NCBI GenBank assembly: GCA_030762175.1
Contig: CM060833.1
Location: 7,133,001-7,197,000, forward strand
Origin: Metallyticus violacea
Taxonomy: Eukaryota > Arthropoda > Insecta > Mantodea > Metallyticidae
Reading direction: 5' to 3'
DNA length: 64,000 nucleotides
Part shown: positions 1 through 12,109 of the stretch, in pieces
How positions within the stretch are numbered: the first letter of the stretch is position 1
How the letters are laid out: each line of letters starts with the position of its first letter
Notes under the pieces: model-generated
What the model was told of the DNA's origin: nothing
The model's input: the letters and a program-made list of their open reading frames with translations, nothing else
Databases searched by the model: none
Made by a program: the position numbers and the translations under genes

Positions 1-253
1 TTCAGAAGTTTCCTGGAAATTGTCTCCTTCCAAAACTGCAATTCACGTCTTGTGAATAGATTTGATACTACTGGTTCAGTGTAAAACAAACAATACTTGT
101 GAAGACGTGTGCAGTTTTCATTGAAGACAAATTAGACGAAATTGGCGCAAATAGACAACCTATTGTGCCCCTTAAAGGGCAAAGGTCACCTAAGGGGCTC
201 GATTTTTCTTAACGTGGTAAGCTATTCAATGCTGTTTAAGATACTCTGATTTG

Positions 254-563
254 TTCCTTGGCTGCGCTATTTCTCATTGCACTGTTTATTCATTGCGCAA
301 GTTGCTTCTCAAGGGATTTCCATTTTTCTCTGCTACTCTCTCAACCTGCATTTTCCTTGAAGAGGTCTGTCCATCTTTCTTCCCGGTCTACCATGTGTCC
401 TTTTTCCTATCCGTGAGTCCCATATGGAGATCTTGTAGGTCCACCTGTTGTCCTGCATTCTTGCGACGTGGTCGCCCCATTGCCGTTTGATTTTGGTGAC
501 TTGTACGATGTCTGTTGTCTGAGATATCTGGTTTATTAATACTACAGGTATTTTGTTCTTCAA
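254..563 (-). mobile_element. non-LTR retrotransposon, C-terminal ORF2 remnant
   Basis: Read on the minus strand, the segment encodes a stretch with WGDHVARMQDNRWT and a following KRTHGRPGRKMD. This is the signature of the region after the reverse transcriptase of insect non-LTR elements (typically W-x-GH-V-x-R-x-x-D-x-R-W, then K-R-x-x-GRP). The frame decays after about 76 residues, so it is a dead fragment. The family assignment rests on motif recognition only. Confidence 0.6.
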
Positions 564-898
564 AGTTATTCCCAGGACCTTGCGTTACATTTTTCTTTGG
601 CATATTTGATTTTTTTTTTTTTTCTGTTAGTATACACAGATTTCGAGCGTCTGGAATCTGATTTTCTTAGTTAGTGTTTGGTCTAACAATATAAACAAAA
701 GGCTCAAAATGCTCTCCAGGTTAATGAGATTCTTCTTTGTATTTGTTCCATTTTATCTTGGAAGTAAATATGTTGCCCTGTGCATACATACAACAACAAA
801 ATTGGTAAAAATCAGCACTTACAATGTACATGTGTCTACTGTCTACGACAAGGTGATCCCGTAATATGTGTGCATTATTGTGAGTGGTTACTTTCATC

Positions 899-1320
899 CA
901 GTGGCGGCTCGTGAGCAAGGTGCATAGCACCCAAATGGTGCGGGGGAAGGTCTCTTTCATCAAGACTTATACGTCTCCCCGACATTCTGTCATAACTGCA
1001 GCAGCTTCATCGTACGTTTGGTCATAACTTTTGATTTATACAGAACTCCTCAAATTGAACTGCTACAATACGCCTTAAACCTTCAGCAGTCAATTCAGAA
1101 ACAGCAATGAATTTTATGAATCTTTCAACCGTTTACGCCTACTGATGTATCGTAATATCACAACAAATTGTGACATGCATGTAATATCTGTCGTTTCATC
1201 GGCCTGTACAGAAAGGAAATTTGCCCTTTCTATTTCTTTTCTAATCTCATTCCTATAGACAAGATGGTTTCTCACTTCACCAGCTGTCACCCATATTGTT
1301 TTTTCAAACTATTAAAAAAA
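899..1320 (-). mobile_element. hAT transposase remnant (ZMYM1-like group)
   Basis: The minus strand encodes IRKEIERANFLSVQADETTD followed by SQFVVILRYIS before stop codons appear. The QADETTDI...Q.V...RYI block is the start of the catalytic region in the hAT/ZMYM1-like transposases common in insects. The segment begins at 899 with CAGTGGCGGCTCGTG, which resembles hAT terminal inverted repeats. No complete open frame remains and the other terminus was not found. Confidence 0.6.
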
Positions 1321-1797
1321 AAAGCTTAAATTTGTACCGTTATCGGTTGTACGTCTTTGTTTTGTTGCATTTTTTGTTTTAAAAGTTGACCAGGATAAGA
1401 GATAATGCTAAATGTGGTAGTTTCTGTGGAGGAGCCGGGCCTATCTGGCCCATATTGACTGCTTTCATCAGTGACAGAAGGGTTGTGTTCTTTTCGGACG
1501 AAGCGTGACTCTACTAAATGATCGTTGAGTACTATGATAGGAAAATAAGAGTTTGTTGTAAGATTAGCGCAAGGCACATAAGGTGCGGCCTGGTGTGGTA
1601 TACTCAACTACCGAAAAATGGAAATCCCTTGCGAGCGGTAAGGTCATATTCTGGAAGCCCGTATATTTTGAACTGTATATATGATTAAACTGTACATAAT
1701 ATACTGTTTTATCTACTAACACTCAATAATTGTGTTCCTGCTAAAATTGCTTTCTCACTTTTAACTTTGTATCTAACCTTTGCTGAAGCTTGTTTAG

Positions 1798-2248
1798 TGT
1801 GCAAAGCCTGCTTACCCCAACTAACAAAACACATGTAAATATTCCACATCAACAGAGTACGCCGTCGTCTCCAGCACCATCTCTTGGACTTGTGCTGACT
1901 CACCAAAACGGACATGATAACAAAGACACTGCCACAGTTCCGGACTCCTCAGGACTGCTCACCCTGGCCCAGGAGTCAGCTCAACAGACGCAGCTTGAAG
2001 TAGGTAGAAGTACTGATAGCACAGAATGTGTGTCGTCTTCGTCATCGGTCACTATCAGGGAAACAACCAGTGTTGCCAGTAGTAGTAACAATACTATCAA
2101 TGGTAACAACAACTACACCAACCAGAGTCAGCAGTCTCAACAAGATCAGCAGCCGGATGCTTTGGCGAGCCTCATAGCCTCACTAGCCGCTACATCTGCA
2201 CCTGCATCTGCTTCTAGTAATACTAATAGCACTGCATGCCAACAGCAG
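1798..2248 (+). CDS. by: tensin exon a (Ser/Thr/Gln-rich linker)
   Basis: This is the first tensin exon visible here. The reading frame is open for 150 codons from an acceptor ending TTTAG (an alternative AG lies 9 bases on, in the same phase). It encodes a low-complexity linker rich in Ser, Thr, Asn and Gln, ending in CQQQ. A donor CAG|GTGATG closes it in phase 0, matching the phase-0 start of the exon at 7,236. Incoming phase requires two bases from an upstream exon outside the window. If the donor is not used, the frame ends two codons later at TAA (2,256), giving a possible short isoform. Linker sequence of this kind evolves fast, so its assignment to tensin rests on frame, orientation and phase. 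Confidence 0.6.
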
Positions 2249-2467
2249 GTGATGTAACACTCTATGTGCTTCTTAACCTCTATGTGTAAAGAGCGTATTT
2301 CATCAGTAGCACAACTCCACTTTATGTACACACACAATGAGATCTAGTTCTTAATTTAAATATAAAAGGAAAAAGCTGTGGAAAATGCTTCGTTTTTGAA
2401 AGAATATTTTACAACTGCACATTCTCTGTTTGAAATTGTCAGCTTCCCCACACATTTACTCATCGGA

Positions 2468-2700
2468 TCATGTACTGTCACATCCTTTCAAAGACTCCCG
2501 CACAGTGTCAAGGGTTTCATAGGCTTTCATGACCCTTGATAAACTGTCTCTGCATTTTATTGCATAATTTTTTTGTGTCATCACAGATAAAGAACTGAGT
2601 TCAGGCGAATGTGCAGGCCTTGAAACTGGTCCTCCTCTACCTATACATTTGTCATGGTGGATATCAACCAGTACATTATAAATAATGTGAGACAATATTT
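2468..2700 (-). mobile_element. Tc1/mariner-like DDE remnant (WIGRGGP group)
   Basis: The minus-strand frame carries CIGRGGPVSRPAHSPELS, a decayed form of the W-I-G-R-G-G-P...P-x-RSPDL-x-P block that precedes the third catalytic Asp in a widespread insect transposase group. Related fragments lie at 8,090, 11,640, 16,868 and 29,330. Confidence 0.5.
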
Positions 2701-3107
2701 CATCAAACTGTTAATTCCCTTCACTGATTCTGGGAAAAACCTTGATAGGCGGTAAATCTCGGTGGGAAAAAAAAACCATGTTGCTGAAATGTGCAGGAAA
2801 GTGAGTTCTGTAATTCACACCTTTAAAAAAGTAAATGTGCACCTACCCAGAAACTTTTAAAAGCTCTTGGTGAAATCTCTGGTGATGCCTCACTTGAACT
2901 AAGGCAATTGCCACTAACAGACTTAAACTCTTAACTAATGCAGGAACTACAGCATGTTTGATCATATAACACCCTCAGTATGCTGTCTTGGTTCCACTTG
3001 AAAGATCAAAGAAATATCCATTGTTTCACACACTTTTCAAAATATATCTTCGTCTCATAACCTTAACACACACTCTGAAACCCAGCACTGCTGTTATTAC
3101 ATTGCAC

Positions 3108-3374
3108 ACCACAGGTGGCCGAGGTCTTAAGGTGCAGACTTGTTAGCAGGAGATCTGAGGTTTTATTCCTCAGACAGAGGTGTTTTCCAAGTTTTCCTTA
3201 GTCCTCATAAATGGCAAATACTGGGAAGGTACCCTAAACTTAGGCTTAGAATACTTCCTTCTTTAAAAAAATAAATCCTTTCTTTTCCCAATTTATCATT
3301 TCATCTCATGCATTATCAGTGTCCACCACCTGTGATGCCTCAGTAGTTAAAACAATCGTTTAACACTCTTTAAA
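3108..3374 (+). mobile_element. SINE-A, old divergent copy
   Basis: The copy starts ACAGGTGGCCGAGGTC (A-box-like) and ends with TGATGCCTCAGTAGTTAAAACAATCGTTTAACAC. The same parts occur in the well-preserved SINE-A copies at 52,958, 54,851 and 60,892. The B box is degraded, so this is an old insertion. Confidence 0.8.
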
Positions 3375-3389
3375 TATATATACATATAT

Positions 3390-3898
3390 ACATTACTCAT
3401 CATTATCTCTGGAATGCTTTACTACGACTCGTCAGAGATTCTCAAACTTTAGGAACATTTCATAAGAAAGTGTATAATGTTATTAGAAATAATTGAATAC
3501 CCTAGCTTTATATTCCTAATGTTACAATACAGGTATTTGTTTTATTCTGCTGTAGAATTATTCATTATATTATCATCATCATCACAATCTTCCATCTTCT
3601 TTGTAGTATTGCTAGTGTTATTTGTTTTTATATTTTGAAAGTATATTTATATCCACTTTCTTCATTTACATAGTTTTATATGTCTATAAATTGTCATTAT
3701 TATTGCTTGCTGTATTATTATTGTTTTTAATATTTCCTCTTCTTGCAGTAATATTTTTACATGTTAATTTTCAAGTTAGCGCACATTTATTTATCTCTTT
3801 CATATTTTACATAGATTTATATGATTGTTGTTGGTAGAGTGAAAGAGAAGGCATAATGGCCTTGGCTTTGCCAAGATAAATAGATAAAACAAAATAAA
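3390..3898 (+). mobile_element. non-LTR retrotransposon 3' end (ORF tail and 3' UTR)
   Basis: The segment opens with a frame reading SLECFTTTRQRFSNF in one phase and LWNALPRLVRDSQTL-like in another, which matches the Jockey-type ORF2 C-terminus (LWN.LP...R). A T-rich 3' UTR follows. It closes with GAGAAGGCATAATGGCCTTGGCTTTGCCAAGATAAATAGATAAA, the kind of tail seen at the ends of insect non-LTR elements. Confidence 0.6.
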
Positions 3899-4047
3899 AT
3901 GTGCTGGAAGCTCATCATTCACAAACCACCTGATTCTTCCTATTGCCAGGAGCACTTTAAGCTCTGGAAAAGTGTTCTTAATAGAGTCCCTGTAGACAAT
4001 GTTTTTAAGACATACTGGGAGAACATATGGACATACTATACAGTAGT

Positions 4048-4290
4048 CGGTCCTGGTGGTGTAGTGGAACCATACTTGCCTCATAAACCCAAGATCGATG
4101 GATTTTTTCAGAAGGGAAGTAAAGCCGTGGGTCCCATGTCGCACATTTATGGCAAAATTAAGAATCTCAAGCCTGAAAAAACAGACCTCGAAGCAAAATT
4201 TGTTGGCCGTTTCATGTCCTGAATAGAATGGGATGCTAATGACCTGAGATGTTAAAGAGCATCTGTAAATAAATCAAATCAAAAAAATAC
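4048..4290 (+). mobile_element. SINE-B copy with internal deletion
   Basis: A tRNA-like head (GTCCTGGTGGTGTAGTGGAACCATACTTG) runs into the SINE-B body: AAGGGAAGTAAAGCC, a central GAGCCTG-type core and the 3' block ATGACCTGAGATGTTAAAGAGCATC with an AAATAAATCAAATC tail. The B box present in the 43.6-kb copy is deleted here. Confidence 0.8.
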
Positions 4291-4319
4291 CATGCAGTCT
4301 CCAACAATTCCAGCCCACA

Positions 4320-5040
4320 CATTGATCTGAAATTGATGGTGACAATTTTTATATAAACTTTGAAAAAACTAAATATGTTAATTAAAATTAAATACAAAAA
4401 TTGAAAACATTGCAGACCTAAATATGCAATATGAAGGCAATGAAATCATCAAATCTAGTAACATAAAATCTCTTGGTCTTGGCATGTTTTACAATCAGAT
4501 CATAAAAACAATATATTATGCTTACTTCCATTCCTTATAATTACTTGTGGAATAATAATGTTCGGCAGAAATTCAGTAAATGCTAAAAAACATAGCTATC
4601 ATAAAGGAGTAATAAGAATGATGGCAGGGGCAAAACAAACAATTTAATATTTAAAAATTTGGAATTTTACCATTCACTTGCAATAGTACATTCTAACCGT
4701 ATGTTTATTTGTAGTAGACTATTCAGAAGTATTTATAAAAAAATCAGATACACACAGCAAAGAAAGACAGGACTTAGCACAGACCAAGTAACAGGTTGCA
4801 GGTGCTCCAGAAAGTGTTTACTACAATGATATAGTTGTATTTAATTTACTTCCAATATATATAAAGGAACTGCACACTAATATATGTAAGGTTAGTATTA
4901 AAAAGATATCTTATCAATCGCTCACACCTTCTAGACAGAAGAGAGTTTCACACAATAAAATAATAAATATACACTAATTTTTCTCCATTGAATTAATTCA
5001 GTTTTGTAAATATACTTTAAGTTACGATTTTGTAAACATT
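4320..5040 (+). mobile_element. non-LTR retrotransposon ORF2 C-terminal remnant
   Basis: Across frameshifts the + strand keeps the order of a Jockey-like ORF2 C-terminus: a SIPYNYLWNNN block (from AYFHSxxxYGIxFWG), QK/RSNKNDGRG (from K...RIM.G), then a block close to VYYNDIVVFNLLPIYIKELH. Several frameshifts and stops make it a pseudo-element. Confidence 0.6.
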
Positions 5041-5820
5041 CTAAATTAAATAATTTAAGTTACCATTAATATCTATTTTTTTAAAAAGCTGTTCAAAAAT
5101 GAAATTTAATGTAAAAAATTAACATCTTTGACAAATTGTATACCAGAATTAAAATTTGTAAAAGAATGTGACAATTGCATTTTTTATGTAATTTCTGATG
5201 AAATCTACATTCTAGAATTAGACTAAACATATTAAAGGATCCACAGGTTGATATAATACAATATGGTGATGTCCAGCTTCAATTGCGCCATAAAGATGTT
5301 TTTGTGATATATCTTCCAAATATTGTCTCATATGTAAACAAGACTGAAGAAACAAACAATGGATAGGCAGTTTGTGCAACAAATCATCAGCGAAAGTTCT
5401 CCCATGGGGGAGTAATCACAGGCAAAGTCCCTGCTCACATTGAAGAACATATAGATACAAGAGATGCTTCACGTGCAATGAGATGTGCCACATACTAGGG
5501 CCAATCAAGTATTTTTTCAAAACTTGATAAATTGAAAATTTTTAAAAATTGACTCTTACATCATAGAAACATAATTTTGACCTTCCACATTGTCCTATGA
5601 ATCCATTTTTAACAAAAGTCAACAAATATCATTTATAGATCCAGGCCAATTCATGAGATTTTAGCAAAACCCGATATATGCATTCTGAGAGTTAAAGCAA
5701 ATGTTAACAAATGCAATAGATTCTTCTTTACTTTCGTTTTGTACCGAGCAGTTGGCAATAATAGAAGTATGTGTAGTTTATCCATGTTACTCATTATTGT
5801 AACAATATTTTTTCTTTAAT
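5040..5820. other. intron sequence, nothing recognised
   Basis: AT-rich tensin intron sequence. I see no coherent reading frame, terminal repeat or simple array here. Confidence 0.5.
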
Positions 5821-6070
5821 TGGCAGCTTATAATCCTGCAACAAAACTTCATTGTCGTCAGCAAATTCTATAGACAAGAATCAGGACTTACTATGGGCAA
5901 CCCTTTATCTCCATTTCTGCTAACCTGTTAATCAGTAGATTTGAAACTCACATCAACACAGCATTCCCACACATATCCTACACAAATGCATTCAGCATGC
6001 TCCCACTAACTCCACTTGCTCACATAACATTAGGACATTTTTCGGAAGCAATTGCTATCATTATCAGCTA
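5820..6070 (+). mobile_element. Penelope-like element RT fragment and terminal-repeat-like tail
   Basis: The frame reads NFIVVSKFYRQESGLTMGNP and continues LSPFL, matching the MG(S/N)PLSP motif of Penelope-like reverse transcriptases. About 100 bases on is ACATTAGGACATTTTTCGGAAGCAATTGC, a block shared with 9,140, 19,500 and (more loosely) 34,430, where it looks like part of a Penelope terminal repeat read on the minus strand. Confidence 0.5.
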
Positions 6071-6357
6071 GACATTTTATTTAAAACAGTAAAATCTACA
6101 ACTGAAAAAAAATATTAAATTCTTCTAACACCTCTCTTTCTCTAGGTGAAAATAAAAATGGAAATATCTGTTTCTAGGTAAGCAGGGGAAACCACAAAAA
6201 AATCCAAGGTCAGGAAAGCTGGCCTCAATGGATGAACCCAGTACCTCCCAAATTTGTTAACGGCTAAGTCACCCATTTGGCAAACTTACACCTTAAGAAC
6301 TTTATACTCTCCTTGTTAACTGTTTGGCTAATTGGCGTAGAATGATAATGAGATTTG

Positions 6358-6378
6358 ATGTGTGTGTGTGTGTGTGTT
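6358..6378. repeat. (TG)n microsatellite
   Basis: A short pure TG dinucleotide run. Confidence 0.9.
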
Positions 6379-6379
6379 A

Positions 6380-7235
6380 TGCATGATATGAAATGCAGTG
6401 AACAAAAACAAATGTGCCCCTAGTTTGAATCCAGACTTAACAAAGTGCCCAAATTTAACTCCGTTAGCAAACTGCCATCTTTGTCTTAGAGATACATGAA
6501 TGAATTAATTTATTAATCACTAATTTCTATACATAAATTTGTACATTGAATTTCATACAACACTAAAACTTCCTCCCTTATTAATTAATTTTTGACTAAA
6601 CTGCTCTCCTTGAGAGTTGCTTATTTCTTAGGACCTTATACACACTAACATTAAAGGTGCATAATTATTGATCATGCCAATACTTTCATGTTCATCTATG
6701 GTTCTTTCCCTAGCCTTGTGAACTTTATAGTAGTAGTAGTAGTAATAGTATTTATTTTACATTTCACTTATGTATCATACATACATTACAATAATTCAAT
6801 TCTAAATAATACAAACCAAAATTTTTCCAATTTGATTAACTAAGACCCCAGTTCATCAGCAGCTACCTACTGGAATATTCAGGGGACCAGGCTCTAGTCC
6901 AACCAAAAACACAATACCATAAACATTTTATACATAAACTATTATTTTAACCAATCAACTACAATTCCTACATCAGTAATAATCTTGTTTCTAAATTATT
7001 CTTTATCTCTAGACAAACAAATATCTAAAAACTTAACGCTGCCAATACTAATATTAATCAAAATACTTAAAAACCCTTTATAATACTTAACCTAATCATT
7101 CAATTCATAAATCACTGTACTAAGTTGCTAAGTTTCCATGGAAGCCCCAATAGTCTCTAACATGTGAACTTTATAAGAAGCTGGTGATTGTTTTGAATGT
7201 ATGTTAACAAGTTTTTGTTTCATCTCCTGATGCAG
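6380..7235. other. tensin intron, short TAG repeat only
   Basis: AT-rich intron sequence. The only structure I see is a short TAG trinucleotide run near 6,729-6,750. Confidence 0.5.
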
Positions 7236-7459
7236 CTGAGAGACGAGAGTTTCTCATCTTGGCAGACCACATCCATCAGTGGAGATGAAACAGGTAGCCC
7301 TCCAAGATCAAGCAGCCCTCGGCCACAAACACCAGCGTTTCCTGTCCACCCCCGCACGCCATATGTCAACAGTAGCTCTCAACAGTTTGAATCATCGTCA
7401 TCAACTAGTGTGGTTGCTTCCTCCACTGGACTGCCTCCCAAGAGTCCGACAACACAGCG
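7236..7459 (+). CDS. by: tensin exon b (Ser/Pro-rich linker)
   Basis: Seventy-four codons plus two bases, bounded by acceptor CTGATGCAG and donor CG|GTGAGTG. The product begins LRDESFSSWQTTSIS, continues through a Ser/Pro run (SPPRSSSPRPQTPAF) and ends LPPKSPTTQ plus a split Arg codon. Such SP/TP-rich phosphorylatable sequence lies before the SH2 domain in tensins. The incoming phase 0 fits exon a and the outgoing phase 2 fits exon c. The exon is much more GC-rich than the intron around it. Confidence 0.85.
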
Positions 7460-8090
7460 GTGAGTGCAGTTTAAATCATTCTTCAATGTTGCAAATCAAA
7501 CAAATAATATTTTCATCTCTCAAGATATTAATAAGTTCATAAGAGCCTACATACTGATTTTGTTTTGATAAAGCAGTTTAATATAAGAGTTTTTCTTCTT
7601 ATCTTTTGTTTGTTACACAAATATGGATTGCAACACAAGAAAGCTAATTTTATTTTGTATAATTAATGCATTAAAATAAGTTCTTATTCCATGTGTAAAA
7701 ATGTATTGACCCGAAGATCATGAACTAATGTCCTTAATGCCCTAGTGTTTCAAAAGTTTACTGACAGTTCAGGAGTATATAGGAGTGTGGCACATGAAAT
7801 TTTATAATTATTTCTGTGGCATTGTAACTTAACTTCGTAAACCTCAAATTATAATCATTTGAAATAATGTCATCAATTGTTTAATTTTGTTTCAATTTAC
7901 AATCATAAACTGCAATTTCTGTAATCAGTAATGATTTTCCAAAATAGAAGGAGAAACTCCGCATCTTCCATAAGAGATACTTTATTTATATGCTGTTTTC
8001 TCAGACTCTTATTTGTGTGAGTTATAGAATTCATGCATAGTGCCATAGATTTGAACTTGATATAAAAATATTACCTCTAGAGAAGCTGAA
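7460..8090. other. tensin intron, nothing recognised
   Basis: AT-rich sequence without coherent frames. Confidence 0.5.
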
Positions 8091-8560
8091 TCTTCCTGGA
8101 CATGCTACAACCAGCTGCTTCTTATGCATCTTGTGCTAATTTCCCACCAAACTTCAATTTTCCTATCATCCTGTATACAGTTTGCATTTTCAGAACACCA
8201 ATAATGATTGTTGTAACTGTTCAATGATCATTTTTGCAAAACCATACCTTATCTGAAAAGAACACAAGCTCTGTGTCTATTAAACCATCAATCACTGATG
8301 AAAGAAACCACTTACACTAAAGCAAACCTGATATGGGATCACCTTGTCATAGACAATAGACATATGCACACATATAAGTTTTCAGATTTAGCATTTTGTT
8401 GCTAAGATACAGCAACCCCAGTATGCTGTGCTGATTTTATTCGTGAATGCTCAGGATTTGCACAATTTCATCTAATTTGTCTTCTGTTAAAACTGTATGT
8501 CTTAGCCTGTATTTCTTGTTTTACACTAAACCAGTAGTGTCTAATTTATTCACAAGATCA
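8090..8560 (-). mobile_element. Tc1/mariner-like DDE remnant (NSQN..YW.SEN group)
   Basis: The minus strand reads IDTELVFFSDKVWF, then in a shifted frame NSYNNHYWCSENANCI. This reproduces the first-Asp block (FF.DE.WF) and the NSQN.RYW.SENPH block of the insect transposase group also seen at 16,868 and 29,330. The catalytic DE pair has become DK, so the copy is inactive. Confidence 0.55.
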
Positions 8561-8819
8561 TGAATTGCAGTTTTGGAAGGGGACAGTGGCCTAGGGAACT
8601 TCTGAATAAATTCCTCGTGTAAACAATGGGCTGATTCATATATATATAAAGTATGTACACATAAAAATACATTCCTTTAAAGCTTTCATGAAGAAAACTG
8701 GTGACTGCTTGAAAGTTAAAGGATAGGCAGGTGGCCATTAGTGGGGAGGGAAACCAGCCTTGGCAGAGATGCAAAAACCTGTGCTAGCTGTGGGTATATA
8801 TTCTGGCATTTAGGCATTA

Positions 8820-8975
8820 TTTGGTCACAAATGCATCATGACCATCAAGCCTATAAAGGTGTACCTAATCATATTCCATCTTTTAGGCCTTGAAGGCAAG
8901 TACAGAACACATGAATTGTTCGAAAAACTTGCCAATTCTCATCAGATATTCCACTAATGCTACACAGTGATGTTT
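8820..8975 (+). repeat. unclassified dispersed repeat, copy 1
   Basis: The segment around GGTCACAAATGCATCATGACCAT, through AACTTGCCAATTCTCATCAGATATTCC, to CACAGTGATGTTTA is recognisably the same as 63,280-63,440. No coding sequence was recognised. Confidence 0.6.
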
Positions 8976-9199
8976 AAAAAAAGGGAACACTTTTTAAAAG
9001 AGAGTGATGAAAATATTAACTAATGTCACTTACATTTGACATAAGCCCGAATGTAAGGAAGTGAACTGTGGTGAAAGTTGCAAAGAGTCGATAGGTTCTA
9101 TTAGAATTTATTAAATATGTTCACACTACTTCCACTTATACAACATTAGGACATATTTCAGGATCAATTGCTTCACCTACTACTCAATTACTACTGCCC

Positions 9200-10346
9200 C
9201 CAAAACGTATCCTATTGTTGTATAAATAGAGATGACGTAAACATATTTAATAAATTCTAAGGATATATTATAAGGATATATGGCAAGGGGTTTGTTGGAG
9301 CTTTGTTCACTTCCCACACGTCAACCTAAAAAGCTTATTGCGCAACACTATAGGAAAATATGCTTTCACTGATTCCCAAAATCTGTTTCTGGAAGAAGTT
9401 GCATTATTTTGGTTCCAATGTCAGCACCCGTTCTCAGGTCTTCCTGGCACCCATTGCAGTTTCCGGTTTGCAGAGCTCACACCAGAATATCTAAAGGTGT
9501 CAGTAACCCTCTTTAAGGAATAATCCTTATAGTAGAAATCAAATGATATAAGGTTTGTGATTCCATGCTTGGAGGAGGTTAGAGGATCAGTATGGAAGGC
9601 TGAAGATCTGTGGTTCAAATCCTTGCCTTGACCTGAATTTTTCAATTCCGGTTCTTCCTTTGCAACTAATGTCCTACATATGTCTAGTGTGAAAGAACTA
9701 TTTATAAGATATATATATATATAGAAATGGGTTATACATTGGAACATACAAATCAGTTAAAAATTGCTCTATTCTGACCTGCCTATGCTTATTTGTCAGT
9801 AATGTTTTGGAACATTCTATTTAAGCTGAATTTAATTATTCAAAATTAAAATAGCTTTTTTGTTTGAAGTGTGCTGTATTTATAGGACAATGCACTTATT
9901 AAGAATCGTTTTTTCCAGGTACAGTAAACTTTGTATATGTTTTTTTTTTCTTTTCTTTTTTCTTTCCCCCTGGCTGCCAGGGTCAATAATCCAGCTCTGT
10001 ACCAAGTTGACAAATGTATAGGTCTAAAATCAAAATCATATACATTTAAATTTCTATCAATTTAAATTTTTTATCCAGAAATTGTCATGATAGTGACAAT
10101 ATCTGGATAGTGTGCAGCTCTGTGTCATAAGTCCCATGCAGTGATGATACAATGCTACAGTTTTCAGATAGTGATAAAAGGATTATGTTATTTATTGTAG
10201 ACAAATTGATGGTGTTTGTATATATTTACAAAAAGTTCATACATAGAGAGCTGAATGGCTTTCAGCAATGAATTCATTCATTTAACTTAGCATTTATTAT
10301 TTGATTCCTTCATTTTCTGATTATTTTTTGTTTATGGTCATTATAG
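9200..10346. other. tensin intron, mostly unrecognised
   Basis: AT-rich intron with a short AT microsatellite near 9,708-9,722 and a pyrimidine run at 9,939-9,970. A B-box-like GGTTCAAATCC near 9,612 may be a worn SINE remnant, but I could not delimit one. Confidence 0.4.
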
Positions 10347-10412
10347 ACGTATGAGTAATTCTGGATCTTTAAAAAATCTGCGAAAATGGCCTTCCAACTC
10401 ATCCGTTTCTAG
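10347..10412 (+). CDS. by: tensin exon c (short linker exon)
   Basis: A 66-base exon between acceptor GTCATTATAG and donor AG|GTATGTAAA. It completes a split Arg codon and encodes RMSNSGSLKNLRKWPSNSSV plus a split codon. The basic, Ser-rich sequence fits the tensin linker, and both phases match the flanking exons. It is a plausible cassette exon, although skipping it would join phase 2 to phase 2 and so would keep frame. Confidence 0.75.
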
Positions 10413-11640
10413 GTATGTAAAATAATAAGTAGCATGTTTTCACAACCTCTCCGTGTGTACCTCCCAAATCGAAACCAGCATATAGAAGGAAATGCAAGAT
10501 CTTTAAAAAATGTGCACAGTGGTACATTTTGAATGTTGAGACGATGATTCTTGGCATTGATTTTTGAGTGGGTATCAACAGACCTACCTCCATATGAGTA
10601 TGAATTGGTTTGCCAGCCTGAAGGATAATTTTTATATGGATATATTGTATAAATTTGCTTTGCTGCAGTATCTATGAGAATGATTTGCATGTTGAATGTA
10701 CAACTTAACCAAAATTGCATTGTGTCATTTTACATTATTACCTCAATATGAATTATGAGAAATAATATTTTCACAATAAGTTTTATACTAATGAAGAGAT
10801 TTTGCTCCCATCATTAACTATAATTTGAATGGCATCCTTTGGCAGAATGAAATTGCCCAAACATTTCAATGGCAATTAATAACAAAATTTTTATAAGAAT
10901 ATAACTTTTTTCTTTATACTGATAACTGCTAGACTCTCAGCTGTCTTTATTAATTCAAGTTCCTTTAACATGCTGGTTTTAGACCAGAAATGTGCCATAA
11001 CAGCTAATTTTTAAATATATTTAATATTCCTGAAGTTTTCTTTGGTTTGAATTTTTTCTTTTTTTCAAATTATGTATATCATTACAATCCTAGTAATTAA
11101 TTTTATAAATTCTGACTTTCTTTAATATTTGGCATTGCATCTTTTTGAGATGACTTAAATAAATTTTTAATGCTAAATTTATTCTGGGGTGTTATATTCC
11201 TACATTTTTTTTTTTAAATTTGTCTTGCACTTTTAGTAGTAAGTGAATTTCTTATACTTGCTATTTTCATTCATTTTTGTAAATGTGCTTATAATACTAA
11301 TGGCTCTAATAGTCACATAACAATAGCCATTAGCTTCAATTAACACCATTCTGGGTTCAGTAGAAAAACCCATGAAGTTGTTTTTGTATTAAGATACATG
11401 AATAATATATTTTTATAATTATTATAACTGGGATTTTATATATAAATCATTAGGTACTCAAATATTGCAGAGAAAAGAGATTATAAAGAAAGTTTATAGC
11501 ATTAGGTATTTATATTCTTAAAACACCATGAGTTCATTCTCATTTTTAAAAAGAGCAGTATTTTAATAGATGCTTATAAAAATATAAAAGTTTTCCAGTG
11601 TATATCGGTGTGTATAGCGAGGATGCCAAAAAATGATATA
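10413..11640. other. tensin intron, nothing recognised
   Basis: AT-rich sequence. The 64- and 103-codon minus-strand frames near its left end show no recognisable motif or codon signal. Confidence 0.5.
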
Positions 11641-11952
11641 CACTTTTACAATAGGTATCTATTTAATATATTTCAAGACTCGTGTACAGTATGCGATGTT
11701 CACAAGGGCAGATCTGGGAGACCTCACACAGCAAAAAAGCCCGCACACTGTATCCAAGGCACTGGATAGGACGAAGAGGTTCGATTAAGTTTCCAGTGCA
11801 TTCTCCGGATCTAACTCATTTCGGGAAGAAATTAAAACAGCATGTGCTGAAATTGCTGAGGATACTTTTACAAGTGTTGCTCAAACAGTAGTTCAACATA
11901 CTCAGAAGTGTATCAATGCTAATGGTGTGCATTTTGAGCAACTTTTGTAATA
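11640..11952 (+). mobile_element. Tc1/mariner-like DDE remnant (WIGRGGP group)
   Basis: One frame reads RHWIGRRGSIKFPVHSPDLT, holding the third catalytic Asp in SPDL. After a frameshift the next frame ends VVQHTQKCINANGVHFEQLL and a stop, the usual C-terminus (R...C....G.HFE.LL) of this transposase group. Only the C-terminal third is left. Confidence 0.65.
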
Positions 11953-11989
11953 GCTCGTCATTTTCTGTTTGTGTGAATCCAGAATCCGC

Positions 11990-12006
11990 ACACACACATG
12001 CACACG

Positions 12007-12040
<34 letters not shown>
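11990..12040. repeat. (CA)n microsatellite
   Basis: A near-pure CA run with a few interruptions. Confidence 0.95.
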
Positions 12041-12041
<1 letters not shown>

Positions 12042-12109
12042 AAGCTTTTGCAGCAGTGAAGGCTTCTGAGATTATCAGCTATAGATTAATGAAAGAGCTC
12101 TTTAGCTGT

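Noticed and set aside
9560..9700. Third SINE family based on GGTTCAAATCC
   Set aside because: Only one copy and no recognisable A box, body repeat or target duplication in the window.
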